Shown here: piece by piece, positions 1 to 9,348 of the stretch
Layout: the number at the start of each line of letters is the position of its first letter
Numbering within the stretch: position 1 is the stretch's first letter
DNA from: Hymenobacter ruricola
Lineage (GTDB): Bacteria > Bacteroidota > Bacteroidia > Cytophagales > Hymenobacteraceae
Assembly (NCBI RefSeq): GCF_015694525.1
Contig: NZ_JADQDM010000003.1
Span: 248,001 to 312,000 of the forward strand
Direction: 5' to 3'
DNA length: 64,000 nucleotides
Made by a program: the position numbers and the translations under genes
The notes under the pieces: model-generated
Databases searched by the model: none
The model's input: only the letters and a program-made list of their open reading frames with translations
What the model was told of the DNA's origin: nothing

Positions 1-635
1 CACGCCTCAATGAAAGAGCCGCTGTAGCTGCAGTGCAGCAGGCCCACCGGCACCTGTAGCTGCTCCTGTATCAAGCGCCCGAAGTAGTAGGCCGTGGCGC
101 TGAAATTGCTCACCGCCTCAGGCTCGGCCAGGCGCCAAGGCGAGGGCTTGCTGTTTTCCTGCGGCTCCGTGACGGACGAGCGGGGCACGGTGTAGAGGCG
201 CAACTGGTCGTTGCGGGAGTGCAGAATGGCCTCGTTGGAGCCCAGCACCGGCTGGCCTTTGAAGCCCTTCATGGGCATTTCCATGTTCGACTGCCCGCCG
301 CATAGCCACACCTCGCCCACCAGCACGTTCTTGAGCTGCACGGCCGGCCCGTCGCCGCTGATGCTCAGCGTGTAGGGGGTATAGCTGGCGGCGGGCGTTT
401 TCACTTTCAGCCGCCACTTGCCGGTCGCGTCAGCCTGGGCGGTGTATTTCTGCTTGCCCCACGAGGGGGTTACGGCAATGGTGCTGCCGGCTTTGGCCCA
501 GCCCCACACCGCGCACTCGGCCTGCTGCTGCATCACCATGTTGTCGGTGAACAGCGAGGAGAGCCGGAGCTGGGCATGGCTCAGCAACGGGATAAACAGT
601 GTGAGGCAGAAAAGAAAAAGGAGTTTGGATTTCAT
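1..635 (-). CDS. Sialate O-acetylesterase-like SGNH carbohydrate esterase, 3' end outside window
   Basis: About 211 N-terminal residues are visible before the gene runs off the left edge. The protein starts with a clear signal peptide (LLFLFCLTLFIPLLSHAQ) at ATG 633-635. The block GGQSNMEMP near residues 97-105 carries the SGNH nucleophile serine, as in the sialate O-acetylesterase (SASA) family. Family members remove O-acetyl groups from sugars, here presumably in the periplasm or outside the cell. It lies just downstream of the GH127 and GH106 genes on the same strand, so deacetylation of a decorated pectin-type chain is a reasonable role. The substrate is inferred. The C-terminal Asp/His of the triad are not in the window. 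Confidence 0.85.
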   Translation of the reverse strand, partial: MKSKLLFLFCLTLFIPLLSHAQLRLSSLFTDNMVMQQQAECAVWGWAKAGSTIAVTPSWGKQKYTAQADATGKWRLKVKTPAASYTPYTLSISGDGPAVQLKNVLVGEVWLCGGQSNMEMPMKGFKGQPVLGSNEAILHSRNDQLRLYTVPRSSVTEPQENSKPSPWRLAEPEAVSNFSATAYYFGRLIQEQLQVPVGLLHCSYSGSFIEA

Positions 636-670
636 TCTTTGGATTGACGGGCAAAATTGGTTAGCGGGCT

Positions 671-756
671 GTAGAGGCGCGACACTTCGCGTCTCCTCGT
701 TAGGCGGAATCGAAGCGATGGTGCTCACGCCAAGACGCGAAGTGTCGCGCCTCTAC
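671..756. repeat. REPIN-like inverted repeat, GTAG/CTAC ends (family GTAGAGRCGC)
   Basis: Perfect 23-bp inverted arms (671-693 and 734-756) surround a 40-bp loop between the GH127 gene and the acetylesterase gene. The left arm starts GTAGAGGCGC and the right arm ends in CTAC. Each arm can also fold on itself, as a REP hairpin does. Related copies lie at 17,660 and 20,229. Confidence 0.85.
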
Positions 757-762
757 ATCGTG

Positions 763-2808
763 TTATCGGCTCACCGGCAGCCACACCTCCATGTCGTGCA
801 GGCCGCGGTTGCCCCAGGCGTAGTACGGCACCAGTTTGAACGGCACGGTGGCGGGTTTTTCCTTGGAAATGGGATGGTAGAGCTGGCCCTTCCAGGCCGA
901 GTTATCAGCAAATTCAGTCTGGCCTTCCAACCACACTACATCCGAGCCGGCAATGGCGGTGTGGCGGGGCGTAAAGACGGTGTTGGCATTCACAATCAGG
1001 CCGCTGAGGGACTTGCCGGCGGGTAGGTCGCTGGCTTCGAGGCAGTACACTACCGGGCCGCGGCGCACGGCTACTTGATTGCGGATTTCCTCCACCAGCG
1101 GGTTAGCCTCGACCAGCTGCGCGGGCATGGGCAGGCTGAGTTCTACCTTATCGCCGGCCTTCCAGCGGCGGTTGATTTCGGCGTACTGGCCGGGCGTGAG
1201 GGTGGCGGCCACGGGCTGGCCGTTCACGAGCAGCGTGGCGCCTTCGCTCCAGCCGGGCACCCGGAAAAACATGGAGAATGGCTCCTTTGGGGCGGTTTGC
1301 AGGGTCACTTTCACGCCGCCGTCCCAGGGGTAGTTGGTTTCCTGGGTTAGCTTGAGGGGCGAGCCGTCTTTGAGCTTCGTGTTCAGGTTGTTGCCGCCGT
1401 ATAAGTTCAGCCACAAGCCTTTATCGGACACATTATACAGGTAATTGTTGACCTCCGAAATGGTGCGCACCACGTTGGGCGGGCAGCAGTTGGAGAGGCT
1501 GATGTAGTCGACCCGCTCCTTGGACCAGCGCTGCGCAAACGGCAAATCGACGGAATACGCCAGCGGGTTGGTGTAGAGGAAGCGCTTCCCATCGAGGCTG
1601 ATGCCAGATAACACGCTGTTGTAGAGCGCCGTTTCCATCACGTCGGCGTACTTGGCATCGCCGGTGATTTGCAGCATGCGCCAGTTCCAGAGCACGTTGC
1701 CGATGTTGGCGCAGGTTTCGCCGTGGGCCGTGAGGTTGGGCAACTGGTAGTCGCGGCCATAGGCCTGGTGGATTTTCTGCACCGTGTCGGGCTTGTAGGC
1801 CGTGCCGTCGGGCGATATGCCGTCGTAAAGGGCCCCGCAGGCGCCGGTGACGTACATTTTGTGCTGCGTCACGTCGTCCCACATGCGGTCCAGGGTCGTG
1901 AGCAGGGTTTTGTCGCCGGTTTCGGCGTACACGTCGGCCGCGCCGGCGAAGAGGTAGTTGGCCCGCACGGCGTGGCCGCCGGCCTTCTGCATCTGCCGCA
2001 AGGGCAGGCGGTCCTGGTTGTCGTCGGTGCCCACCTCGGCCACCAGTCCGCGGATGTCAATCAGGCTTTTGGCCAGCTCCAGGTAACGCGGGTCGCGGGT
2101 GGTGCGGTACATTTCCACCACGCCCATGTAGTGCGAGGGGCAAATGGCGTTGCGAGCCAGCTCGGGCGAAGCCGTTTTGTAGAAATTATACAGGTAATCG
2201 GTGGCTTTTTTGGCCGCGTCGAGTAGGGTGGTCTTGCCCGTGGCGCGGTAGTGCACGCAGCCAGCCGTCATGAGGTGGCCGAGGTTGTAAGTTTCAAAAT
2301 TCAGCCGGTTCTTGAATGCCGCCTTCTGCCCGGGGTTGTTCCGCTCCGCGATGGTGCTTTGGGTGCTCAGGTAGCCATCGGGCCGCTGCACTTTCACAAT
2401 CAGGGCAATGGCTTCGTCGAGCTGTTTATCCAGTTGCGGGTCGTGGGTCACGGCGTAGGACGCCGACAGCGCTTCCACCAACTTAAAAAAGTCGCCATCG
2501 TGGAAGGGCGGGCCCTTGTGCTCGCCTTGGGCTTGGCCAGCGGCAATCTCAAAGTTTTTATAAGCGTGGTTGCGGTCGGAATGGTAGAGCGCCCACATAG
2601 TCGGAATCATCGACTTCTGGCACACGTCGAACCGCTCGGCCCAGAAGCCATTGGTCCACTGCACGCTGCCCATATCCACGCTGCTCAGTTTGGCGTGGGC
2701 GCTGGCCGAGGTGTTCACGAGGGCCTTTTGCTGGGCGAAAACGGGGCTGGCCAAGGCCACTGCCAGCGCACCCAGGCCGAGTTTTTTGAGGAATACTTGC
2801 ATAGTCAT
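763..2808 (-). CDS. GH127 (DUF1680) family secreted glycosidase, probable beta-L-arabinofuranosidase-type
   Basis: The 681-residue protein has an N-terminal signal peptide ending near SPVFAQQ. It carries the GH127 zinc/cysteine site: HGETCANIG (E364, C366) and SNCCPPN (C441, C442). In the founding enzyme HypBA1 these positions are a Glu/Cys zinc site that includes the catalytic cysteine. Family members cut beta-L-arabinofuranosides, and some act on rare pectin sugars. ATG 2808-2806 overlaps the TAA of the GH106 gene by one base (TAATG), which indicates translational coupling; a second ATG two codons in is equally possible. By eye, the position of the HypBA1 acid/base glutamate reads as glutamine (Q348), so the exact linkage is uncertain. 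Confidence 0.88.
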   Translation of the reverse strand: MTMQVFLKKLGLGALAVALASPVFAQQKALVNTSASAHAKLSSVDMGSVQWTNGFWAERFDVCQKSMIPTMWALYHSDRNHAYKNFEIAAGQAQGEHKGPPFHDGDFFKLVEALSASYAVTHDPQLDKQLDEAIALIVKVQRPDGYLSTQSTIAERNNPGQKAAFKNRLNFETYNLGHLMTAGCVHYRATGKTTLLDAAKKATDYLYNFYKTASPELARNAICPSHYMGVVEMYRTTRDPRYLELAKSLIDIRGLVAEVGTDDNQDRLPLRQMQKAGGHAVRANYLFAGAADVYAETGDKTLLTTLDRMWDDVTQHKMYVTGACGALYDGISPDGTAYKPDTVQKIHQAYGRDYQLPNLTAHGETCANIGNVLWNWRMLQITGDAKYADVMETALYNSVLSGISLDGKRFLYTNPLAYSVDLPFAQRWSKERVDYISLSNCCPPNVVRTISEVNNYLYNVSDKGLWLNLYGGNNLNTKLKDGSPLKLTQETNYPWDGGVKVTLQTAPKEPFSMFFRVPGWSEGATLLVNGQPVAATLTPGQYAEINRRWKAGDKVELSLPMPAQLVEANPLVEEIRNQVAVRRGPVVYCLEASDLPAGKSLSGLIVNANTVFTPRHTAIAGSDVVWLEGQTEFADNSAWKGQLYHPISKEKPATVPFKLVPYYAWGNRGLHDMEVWLPVSR

Positions 2809-5800
2809 TAATCAACTTTGAATGGGAAGGTGGGGGTGCTGCCGATGCCGATGCGCACCGGCCCGAGCAGCCCGGCCGGCAGCAGCGGCTTGGCTGCGGC
2901 CGGCGAAGGCGCAGGCGTCCAGGTTTGGCGCTGGTCGGCGGGCCGGGCCTGGTCGCCGATGAGGCGGTTGGCCCAGGTGTTGGTGACGCTGATTTCTAAC
3001 TGGTTATCGCCCTTTTTTAGCGCTTCAGTAATGTTGAGGCGGTAGGGCGGCGTCCAGGCAATGCCGCAGGGCTGGCCGTTCACCCATACTTCGGCCAGGT
3101 TCGCAACCGTGCCGAGGTCCAGGTAGACCCGGGCTGAAGGAGCGCCGGCAAGTTTCCCTTTTTGCTGCTTCAGTTGCTTCGGGGGCTGCCAGCGGAAGCT
3201 TTGGGTGTAGGTGGCCGTGCCGGAGTAATGGCTGAGGGCGGCATCTGGACTTTTGCTCCAATCCGTTAATTCGGAGAAATTGATTGGCTGGACTGGTCCG
3301 CCCATTTTCGGGTCGAAACGAACTTGCCATTGGCCAGCGAGGGTTTGCACGGGCTGGGTTTCCAACCAATTAGGGCCGTCGTGGGCGCTTTGCTGCGTTG
3401 TCGGTTCGCGGAAAACCACGAACATAGAGCCGTTGCGTTCCAAGCGAAGCGGTAGCAAAGTGCGGCCATTGTCCGTTTTCCAATCGGCCGCCGGGCGAAT
3501 TTCGCCGGTCACAGCGTCCCACAGTTCTGGCCGCCGGCCCGCCACACGCAGGTTCAGGTCGATGGTGCGAGCCGAATCAAGTTGGTTGGAGATGAAGTAG
3601 ATGTCAAAATCCGAGGCGGTGCGGTGCGTCCAGGCAATGCCCTTGGCACGCTGGCCGCTGGCGGTGCTGTTGGCTAAAACATCCGGCGCTAAGCCAATAG
3701 GCTCAAAAGTAGTAGCGCGGTAGGGACCAAAGAAAAGTAGGATTGCATGCTCTCGTAGTATCGTTGTGTCTGACAATGTTTTCACCATTTGCTGCGCCGC
3801 TTCATCTGCGGCTGGGTGGCCGCTTAGCGATGGCGAGCGGTTTGGTTTCTTGTCAAGCATAATGATGGCCCCTTCTTCAGCCAACTCTTGTATTTTCTTT
3901 GCCACTTGAGGCGACATAGTGGTACTGTCCGGGCTCATCTTTAGTGCCCCCGGCACCACCAACAGGCCGTAGCTGGCCCCGCCCGGCAGCACGATGCGGC
4001 CGTTTTCCACCTTGGCCAAGCGTAGCAGCGCGTCCTTGTTAAAGGAATCGTATTTGTAGCCGTGCAGCGGGTCTACCAGCATGTCGGCGGTTTCCATGTT
4101 GGCCGAGGCGGATACTTTTTCGGGCTGCTCCCACATGGGCAGGCCCGCGTTGGCGAGGCGCTGGTGCTCGGCGGCCACGGCCTGCGGGCCAAAAATGCCG
4201 GACAGGTCATCCACCAAATGGTTGGGTAAGACTGCTCGGCGCGGGGTGTCCTCGCCAGTGAACACGGCTACATCTACCACCGGGCGACCGAGTTGCAGCA
4301 GGGCCTGGCAGCGACGGGCGTAATCGACCCAGGCGCGGCCGGGTTTCCACCAGGTTTGGTCGCGCTGGAAGAACAGGCCGATGCCGCTCAGCGTCATGCC
4401 CGGCTTGCGGTCGAGCCAGGGGTTGTGCACGAATACGTGGTACACCAGGCGGTTGACGCCCAGCGCGTAGTTGCGGTCCTGCAAGGCCTTGAGCATGCCG
4501 GGGTGCTCGTCCCAGGCTAGTTTTAGCTCGGTGAAGGCTTCGGCCTGCACGATGTTTTTGCCGTAGATGTGGGCGCCCGAAACGGCGTCGAGCATGTCGT
4601 TGGGTTTGTCGTGGGTGGGGCTGCGCAGCCAGAACTCGCCCATCGGCACGTCGGCGTGCTGGTAGTGCAGCAGGCCGTCGCTCACCATGGTGGGCGCAAT
4701 GGCTTCGGCCGAAAACGTGCAGCCTTTGGCGTGCGCCAGGTCCTTCAGCGTGACGTAGAATTTATCATTCACCAACTCCGCAATGGTCTGGCGCACATCG
4801 GACAGCACGCGCTCCGACTGGTCGGCGCTAGCCAGGGGCACGCCGGCCATCACGGGCAGCCAGGGCAACAAGTCGTAGCCCCGCCGCTGCTTGAACTCGG
4901 CCGGAAAGTTTTGCGACCAGTTCTGCGAGCCGCATTCCCAACTATCGACATGGAAGACTTTGAGCACGCGCGCCGCCAGCTCCGGCCCGCCCTGCCGCAC
5001 CGCCTCGCCAAACCACTTGTCAAACTGCAAGCTCACGGCGGCGGGGTTGAACTTGTCGCATTCCAGCCCGCGCCCGCCGCCGCCGGTGGTGTTGATTTGG
5101 CCGGTGCTGGTGTGGCCCATGCGCAGGATGGTCCAGCGGCCGAGCGGCGCGGTCCAGGTCAGGCGGCCGTTGGCGTCGAGCTTGTCGGTCAGGTTGATAA
5201 CGTTGCCTAGCGGCACACACTGTGCGTTGGGCAGTTGGGCGGGCGTGGTGCGCTGGCTCACGCGCCACACGTCGCCGTTTTTGCCTTCGAACTGGTGAAT
5301 GCGCGCCTCGCCCGAAAGCTGGATTTCCGACACTTTCAGCGACTGTTTCCACTTGGCCGCGTCGAGGTCTTCCGCGCCCGGCTCCGAGCCGGCGGGGTCG
5401 TAGCCGAAGCGGAAAAACTGGGCTGTGGTGGCGGGCAGCGCGTGGGTTACGGCGCTGCTGTCCTGCCAGCCGCTACGGGGAGGTTGTAGCCGCGTCAGCT
5501 CGCGGAAGGTGCGGCCGTCGTTGCTCACTTCCACCCGTAGGCGGTTGGCCTGGTAGTTATAGCCGTTGGAGCGAATGCGGATGCTGCGGCAGGTAAACGG
5601 CTGGTCGAATGCGTACTGAATCCAGCCGGTTTCGCTGGTTTTAAAGCCTTTTTTGTTGCCGGGCGTGGCGATTAAGTCCAGGTTTTCGCCGGTGAGGCTG
5701 CTGGTTATTTGCGGCTTGACAGTGGCGGTAGAAACGCTGCTGCCAGCGGGCGTGGGATAGGCGTACACGGCCACGTCGCGGTAGTAGCCCTGCACCCGGG

Positions 5801-6296
5801 GCGGCTGGGGCAGCATCAGGCTCAGCTTTTTGCCGCCCGTTACCTGCGTTTGGGCCGATACCACGTGCTGCATCGACAGCTCCGGCGTAATCCACGGCCC
5901 GCCCGCCAACGCAAAACCGTCGCTGACGTGCATGGCCAGCTTCAGGCCCAGCCGGTCGGCTTCCTGCATGGAATGCTTCACCATCGCCCACCACTGCGGC
6001 GAGAGCTGCCGGGCCGGAGGCGAAACGGCCGGCGGGTTTTCCACGTCCTTTATCGGCATCAGATACGCCCCGCCGATGCCAGCTTCCTTCATGGCCTCTA
6101 GGTCGGCGGTGATGCCGGCCGGGGTCACGGCGCCGTTCATCCAGTACCAGAACACCCACGGCCGGGCCGCTTCCGGCGGGTTTTTGAAGACGGATTCCAG
6201 GTCGGGCGCTTGCTGGGCGCACACCGGGGCCGGCAGCAGGCCGAGTGTCGGCAGCGCGAGCAACAGGAGCGTCTTGGAAAGCAAGCGGGTTTGCAT
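2808..6296 (-). CDS. GH106 alpha-L-rhamnosidase, secreted
   Basis: The 1162-residue protein has an N-terminal signal peptide (to about PVCAQQ). It shows the GH106 N-terminal signature RPWVFWYWMNG (46-56), followed by a region resembling a carbohydrate-binding jelly roll (about 215-330). The catalytic domain contains HVDSWECGSQNW (E454) and DVPMGEFW (E554). These two glutamates are 100 residues apart, the same spacing as the acid and base reported for BT0986, the characterised GH106 enzyme. The C-terminal part (about 1010-1150) looks like a GH2-type sugar-binding beta-sandwich (GTVANLAEVWVNG). It should release terminal alpha-L-rhamnose from rhamnogalacturonan-like chains. It is transcribed after the MFS symporter gene and coupled to GH127. 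Confidence 0.92.
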   Translation of the reverse strand: MQTRLLSKTLLLLALPTLGLLPAPVCAQQAPDLESVFKNPPEAARPWVFWYWMNGAVTPAGITADLEAMKEAGIGGAYLMPIKDVENPPAVSPPARQLSPQWWAMVKHSMQEADRLGLKLAMHVSDGFALAGGPWITPELSMQHVVSAQTQVTGGKKLSLMLPQPPRVQGYYRDVAVYAYPTPAGSSVSTATVKPQITSSLTGENLDLIATPGNKKGFKTSETGWIQYAFDQPFTCRSIRIRSNGYNYQANRLRVEVSNDGRTFRELTRLQPPRSGWQDSSAVTHALPATTAQFFRFGYDPAGSEPGAEDLDAAKWKQSLKVSEIQLSGEARIHQFEGKNGDVWRVSQRTTPAQLPNAQCVPLGNVINLTDKLDANGRLTWTAPLGRWTILRMGHTSTGQINTTGGGGRGLECDKFNPAAVSLQFDKWFGEAVRQGGPELAARVLKVFHVDSWECGSQNWSQNFPAEFKQRRGYDLLPWLPVMAGVPLASADQSERVLSDVRQTIAELVNDKFYVTLKDLAHAKGCTFSAEAIAPTMVSDGLLHYQHADVPMGEFWLRSPTHDKPNDMLDAVSGAHIYGKNIVQAEAFTELKLAWDEHPGMLKALQDRNYALGVNRLVYHVFVHNPWLDRKPGMTLSGIGLFFQRDQTWWKPGRAWVDYARRCQALLQLGRPVVDVAVFTGEDTPRRAVLPNHLVDDLSGIFGPQAVAAEHQRLANAGLPMWEQPEKVSASANMETADMLVDPLHGYKYDSFNKDALLRLAKVENGRIVLPGGASYGLLVVPGALKMSPDSTTMSPQVAKKIQELAEEGAIIMLDKKPNRSPSLSGHPAADEAAQQMVKTLSDTTILREHAILLFFGPYRATTFEPIGLAPDVLANSTASGQRAKGIAWTHRTASDFDIYFISNQLDSARTIDLNLRVAGRRPELWDAVTGEIRPAADWKTDNGRTLLPLRLERNGSMFVVFREPTTQQSAHDGPNWLETQPVQTLAGQWQVRFDPKMGGPVQPINFSELTDWSKSPDAALSHYSGTATYTQSFRWQPPKQLKQQKGKLAGAPSARVYLDLGTVANLAEVWVNGQPCGIAWTPPYRLNITEALKKGDNQLEISVTNTWANRLIGDQARPADQRQTWTPAPSPAAAKPLLPAGLLGPVRIGIGSTPTFPFKVD

Positions 6297-6308
6297 GATG
6301 TTAAAGAG

Positions 6309-6395
6309 GTAGGGGCGGGGCCTGCCCCCGCCCGTCGTTGAACAGAATCGTTGCCGCGGTGCAAACGTCCGGGCGGGGGCAAGCCCCGCCCCTAC
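6309..6395. repeat. REPIN-like inverted repeat, family GTAGGGGCGGGG, overlapping a stop codon
   Basis: Two 26-bp arms (6309-6334, 6370-6395) pair with one mismatch around a 35-bp loop. The ends are GTAG and CTAC, and each arm folds as GGGCGGGG/CCCCGCCC. The right end supplies the TAG stop (6392-6394) of the MFS transporter gene. Confidence 0.85.
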
Positions 6396-7696
6396 ACCAG
6401 CCGCCCTTTCACCCGGTAGCCGTACATGCCAAACAGCAGAATGACCAAGTAGCAGACCATCGGGATGAGGTAGCCAATCTGGATGTTATCGCCGCGCATA
6501 TCGATGAGCGTGCCCATGAGGGGAGGCATGATGGCGCCGCCCACGATGGACATTACCAGCCACGACGAGCCCGGCTTGGTGTCGTCGCCGAGGCCAGCGA
6601 TGCCTAGGGCGAAGATGGTGGGGAACATGATGCTCATGAAAAAGCCCAGTCCGCCCAAGGCGTAGATGACGTAGGCCCCGTCACCGAACACGGCCACTGC
6701 GCACAGCGCCATGGCGACAACCGCATAAATCGAGAGCAGCTTCTGCGAGGCGATGTACTTCAGCAAAGCCGTACCAATGAAGCGCCCCACCATGAACAGC
6801 AGCCCGTACACGGCCAGGTAGTAGCCGGCCGTTTTCTCATCCACGCCAGCGCCCTGCTTGGCCATCCGGATGAAAAAGCTCGTGACGCACACCTGCGCCC
6901 CCACGTAGAAAAACTGCGCCACCACGGCCCAGGTGAGGTGCCGGTGTTTCAGCACGGCGAAGAAGCCGCCGCCTTCCGACGGCTCGGCTTCGGCGGCCCG
7001 CACTTCGGGCAGTTTGCTGAAAAAGAACAGTACTGCCACGGCCACCAGCACGCATCCTAGCACGATGTAGGGCAGCTTCACGGCCGCCGCTTCGTGATTG
7101 AGGTAGGTGCTGCGGATGGCATCGGGCATGGCGGCCAACTGGGCCTTGGTGTATTCCTTACCCGACAAAATGAGATTGGCGCCGATGATGGGGGCCACGA
7201 AAACCGCCAGCCCGTTGAACGAGGCCGCCAGGTTCAGCCGGCTGGTCGAGGACTCGGACGGGCCGAGCACGGCGGCGTAGGGGTTGGCGGCGGTTTCCAG
7301 GGTAGTCAGGCCGCAGCCAATGATAAACAGCGCGGTCAGAAATAGGCCGTAGGAACGGGCATCGGCGGCGGGTACAAACAGAAAAGCCCCGCTCGCAAAG
7401 GCTAGCAAACCTAGAATGATAGTGAATTTGTAGCCCAGCCGCTTGAGCAGTATCCCGGCGGGAATGGCCATCAGAAAGTAAGCCAAAAACACGGCCGTAT
7501 CCACGAAGGTTGACTGCCGGTTGTTGAGCTGGCAGGCTTTCTGAAGGTGCGGAATCAGAATGGAATCCAGGCTGTGCGCCATGCCCCACAGAAAAAACAC
7601 GCCCACTACCAAGATGAAAGGCAGCAAGTAAGTGCGGGCACTAACGGGGCCGCCGGTAGCAACGGGTGGCGGGGTGGAAGCAGGAGCAAGGGCCAT
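6392..7696 (-). CDS. Sugar/H+ symporter, MFS superfamily, FucP-like
   Basis: The 434-residue integral membrane protein has about 12 hydrophobic segments. The N-terminal YLLPFILVVGVFFLWGMAHS and the NRQSTFVDTAVFLAYFLMAI region are typical of the FucP / glucose-galactose porter group of MFS. Such proteins import L-fucose, glucose, galactose or related sugars with protons across the inner membrane. Its place between the intracellular metabolic genes and the secreted GH106 gene suggests it imports the sugar released by the glycosidases, perhaps L-rhamnose; that is an inference. The TAG stop falls inside the arm of a REPIN-like element. The start is ATG 7694-7696. Confidence 0.9.
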   Translation of the reverse strand: MALAPASTPPPVATGGPVSARTYLLPFILVVGVFFLWGMAHSLDSILIPHLQKACQLNNRQSTFVDTAVFLAYFLMAIPAGILLKRLGYKFTIILGLLAFASGAFLFVPAADARSYGLFLTALFIIGCGLTTLETAANPYAAVLGPSESSTSRLNLAASFNGLAVFVAPIIGANLILSGKEYTKAQLAAMPDAIRSTYLNHEAAAVKLPYIVLGCVLVAVAVLFFFSKLPEVRAAEAEPSEGGGFFAVLKHRHLTWAVVAQFFYVGAQVCVTSFFIRMAKQGAGVDEKTAGYYLAVYGLLFMVGRFIGTALLKYIASQKLLSIYAVVAMALCAVAVFGDGAYVIYALGGLGFFMSIMFPTIFALGIAGLGDDTKPGSSWLVMSIVGGAIMPPLMGTLIDMRGDNIQIGYLIPMVCYLVILLFGMYGYRVKGRLV

Positions 7697-7717
7697 TGGG
7701 TGGGATATTAGAGATTT

Positions 7718-7806
7718 AGAACTTAGATATTAGAGCGTAGAACCTAGATTTTGGGTCAATGTGCGGAGCATGAAGACGGAGTTCTATGCTCTGATATCTA
7801 AGTTCT
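7718..7806. repeat. Inverted repeat, AT-rich family, right arm encoding the MaoC C-terminus
   Basis: The 19-bp arms (7718-7736, 7788-7806; AGAACTTAGATAT core) pair with one mismatch. The right arm lies inside the 3' end of the MaoC gene, encodes its last residues and is followed at once by its TAG stop. It is much lower in GC than its surroundings and belongs to no other repeat family in the window. Confidence 0.75.
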
Positions 7807-8248
7807 GATTCTTGAGCTTCACCACCAGCAGGTGGTCGCAGGCCAGCACCACTTCGCCGTGCTCGTTGATGACTTCCACGTGCTCGGTCACGGTGCCGTA
7901 GCCCGGCTTTTTGCCTTCTTCTTTGGCCGAAATCGTGACTTCGGAATGGATGGTGCTGCCGATGAAAACGGGCTTCACGAAGCGCAGCCGGTCGTAGCCC
8001 TTGGAGAAGGCTTCGGGGTTGATTTCGGAGGCGGTGAGGCCGATGCCGATGCTGAAAATCATGGTGCCGTGCGCAATGCGCTGGCCAAACGGCTGGGTTT
8101 TGCACCACTCCGCGTCGAGGTGGTGGGGGAAGAAGTCGCCGGTGTGTCCGGCGTGCACCACGAAGTCGGTTTCGGTGATGGTGCGGCCGAGGGTCACGCG
8201 CTTGTCGCCGATAGTATAGTCTTCGAAAAAGGTCGATTTGAAGTACAT
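7784..8248 (-). CDS. MaoC-like hot-dog-fold hydratase/dehydratase
   Basis: The 154-residue single hot-dog domain has no signal peptide and is therefore cytoplasmic. [11 protein letters not shown] and [19 protein letters not shown] match the MaoC / (R)-enoyl-CoA hydratase hydratase-2 motif, with its conserved Asp/His and HG. Family members hydrate enoyl-CoA or mesaconyl-CoA-type thioesters. The start is set at ATG 8248-8246 (MYFKSTFF), because the longer reading frame would run into the upstream dehydrogenase gene. It sits in a row with a CoA-transferase, a Gfo/Idh dehydrogenase and two binding-protein-like genes, which suggests a CoA-linked branch of sugar-acid breakdown. Its last seven residues come from an inverted-repeat arm. 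Confidence 0.88.
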   Translation of the reverse strand: MYFKSTFFEDYTIGDKRVTLGRTITETDFVVHAGHTGDFFPHHLDAEWCKTQPFGQRIAHGTMIFSIGIGLTASEINPEAFSKGYDRLRFVKPVFIGSTIHSEVTISAKEEGKKPGYGTVTEHVEVINEHGEVVLACDHLLVVKLKNQNLDIRA

Positions 8249-8255
8249 GGGAAGT

Positions 8256-8284
8256 GTAGCTCGGACTCGCAGAGTCCAAGCTAC
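8256..8284. repeat. Single REP-like hairpin, GTAG...CTAC
   Basis: The 13-bp arms (8256-8268, 8272-8284) pair with one mismatch over a 3-base loop. The ends are GTAG and CTAC, and the GGACTC core is shared with the copies at 38,191 and 41,559. It fills the gap between the MaoC start and the Gfo/Idh stop. The TAG of the Gfo/Idh gene (8281-8283) is the minus-strand GTAG foot of this element. Confidence 0.75.
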
Positions 8285-9348
8285 TGTTTGCCGTCGCTCG
8301 AAGCATAAGCCGCTTCCACCACGGCCATGGTTTTTATCACGTCTTCCACACTGGTGGGCAGCACGTCGGTTTCCCCGTTTTTGAACCGCATCAGGCTGCC
8401 CATTGTGCCCATGAAGGCATCCGGAAACCACGAACCTTCCAGCGCCGTGGTGTGCCAAACCGGCTTTTCGCCCTCGCGCATGAGGCAGTATTCAAACTTG
8501 TCGGGCACGCCGTGGGGGTAGTTCATCAGCAGGCCCATACGGGCTTTGATGGCGCCTTTCGTGCCTTCCCACTTAATGAAGCTCTCCTGGTTTTCGGGAC
8601 CGAAAGAGTGGTCGTGGTTGGTGTTGATGACGGCGTGCGTGGTGTCGCCGTAGTCGAACAGAATGGTGGAGCGTGACGAGGACAGGCTCTTGGCCGGGTG
8701 CCGCAGCGTCTTGGCCAGCACGCGGCTGGGCTCACCCAGGAAGCTGCGAATCAAATCGATGTAGTGGATGCTGTGGTACTGAATTTCGAGGCGCGGGTGC
8801 ACCATCACATGCGGGAATAGCTCCCAGGGCGTTTCCAGCGTCACGCGCACTTCCATATCATACAGCTCGCCGATGAGGCCCTGCCGCAGCATCTCACGGG
8901 CGGCGGCCACGTAGGGCGCAAACCGCAGCTGGCAGTTGATGGCGGCCGCCAGGTTTTTGCGGCGGCACACTTCCAGTATTTCCTGGCTTTGCCAGAAGTA
9001 GTCACCCATGGGCTTCTGAATCAGCACGCCCGCCCCGTCGGGCAGCAGGTTCAGCATTTCCACAAACTGCTCGGGCATGATGGTGATGTCGTACACGGCA
9101 TCGGCGGGCGCGTGGGCCACGGCGTCGGCCACCGAGTCGTACACGTGCGGGATGCCCCACGCGGCGGCCAGCTTTTCGGCCCGGGCGCGGGTGCGGTTGG
9201 TGATGCCCACCACCTCAAATCCGGCCTTGCGGTAGGCCGGCAAATGCGCGTCGTTCACGATGCCGCCCGCGCCGATGATGACGATGGGCAGCGGCCGTTG
9301 TGGCAGCACTGGGAGGTAGGGAATCTCGGTGTTTTCCAGCTTAAACAT
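8281..9348 (-). CDS. Gfo/Idh/MocA-family NAD(P)-dependent oxidoreductase
   Basis: The 355-residue cytoplasmic protein has a Rossmann N-terminus, [19 protein letters not shown] (about residues 21-39). [12 protein letters not shown] segment stands in place of the usual EKP motif, and [17 protein letters not shown] marks the C-terminal alpha/beta domain with the usual catalytic histidine. Relatives oxidise or reduce sugars, inositols or sugar acids with NAD(P). Its start overlaps the end of the upstream binding-protein-like gene by eight bases, so the two are likely translated together. In this setting it may act on a keto-sugar or aldonate made from the imported sugar; the substrate cannot be read from the sequence. 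Confidence 0.9.
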   Translation of the reverse strand: MFKLENTEIPYLPVLPQRPLPIVIIGAGGIVNDAHLPAYRKAGFEVVGITNRTRARAEKLAAAWGIPHVYDSVADAVAHAPADAVYDITIMPEQFVEMLNLLPDGAGVLIQKPMGDYFWQSQEILEVCRRKNLAAAINCQLRFAPYVAAAREMLRQGLIGELYDMEVRVTLETPWELFPHVMVHPRLEIQYHSIHYIDLIRSFLGEPSRVLAKTLRHPAKSLSSSRSTILFDYGDTTHAVINTNHDHSFGPENQESFIKWEGTKGAIKARMGLLMNYPHGVPDKFEYCLMREGEKPVWHTTALEGSWFPDAFMGTMGSLMRFKNGETDVLPTSVEDVIKTMAVVEAAYASSDGKQ

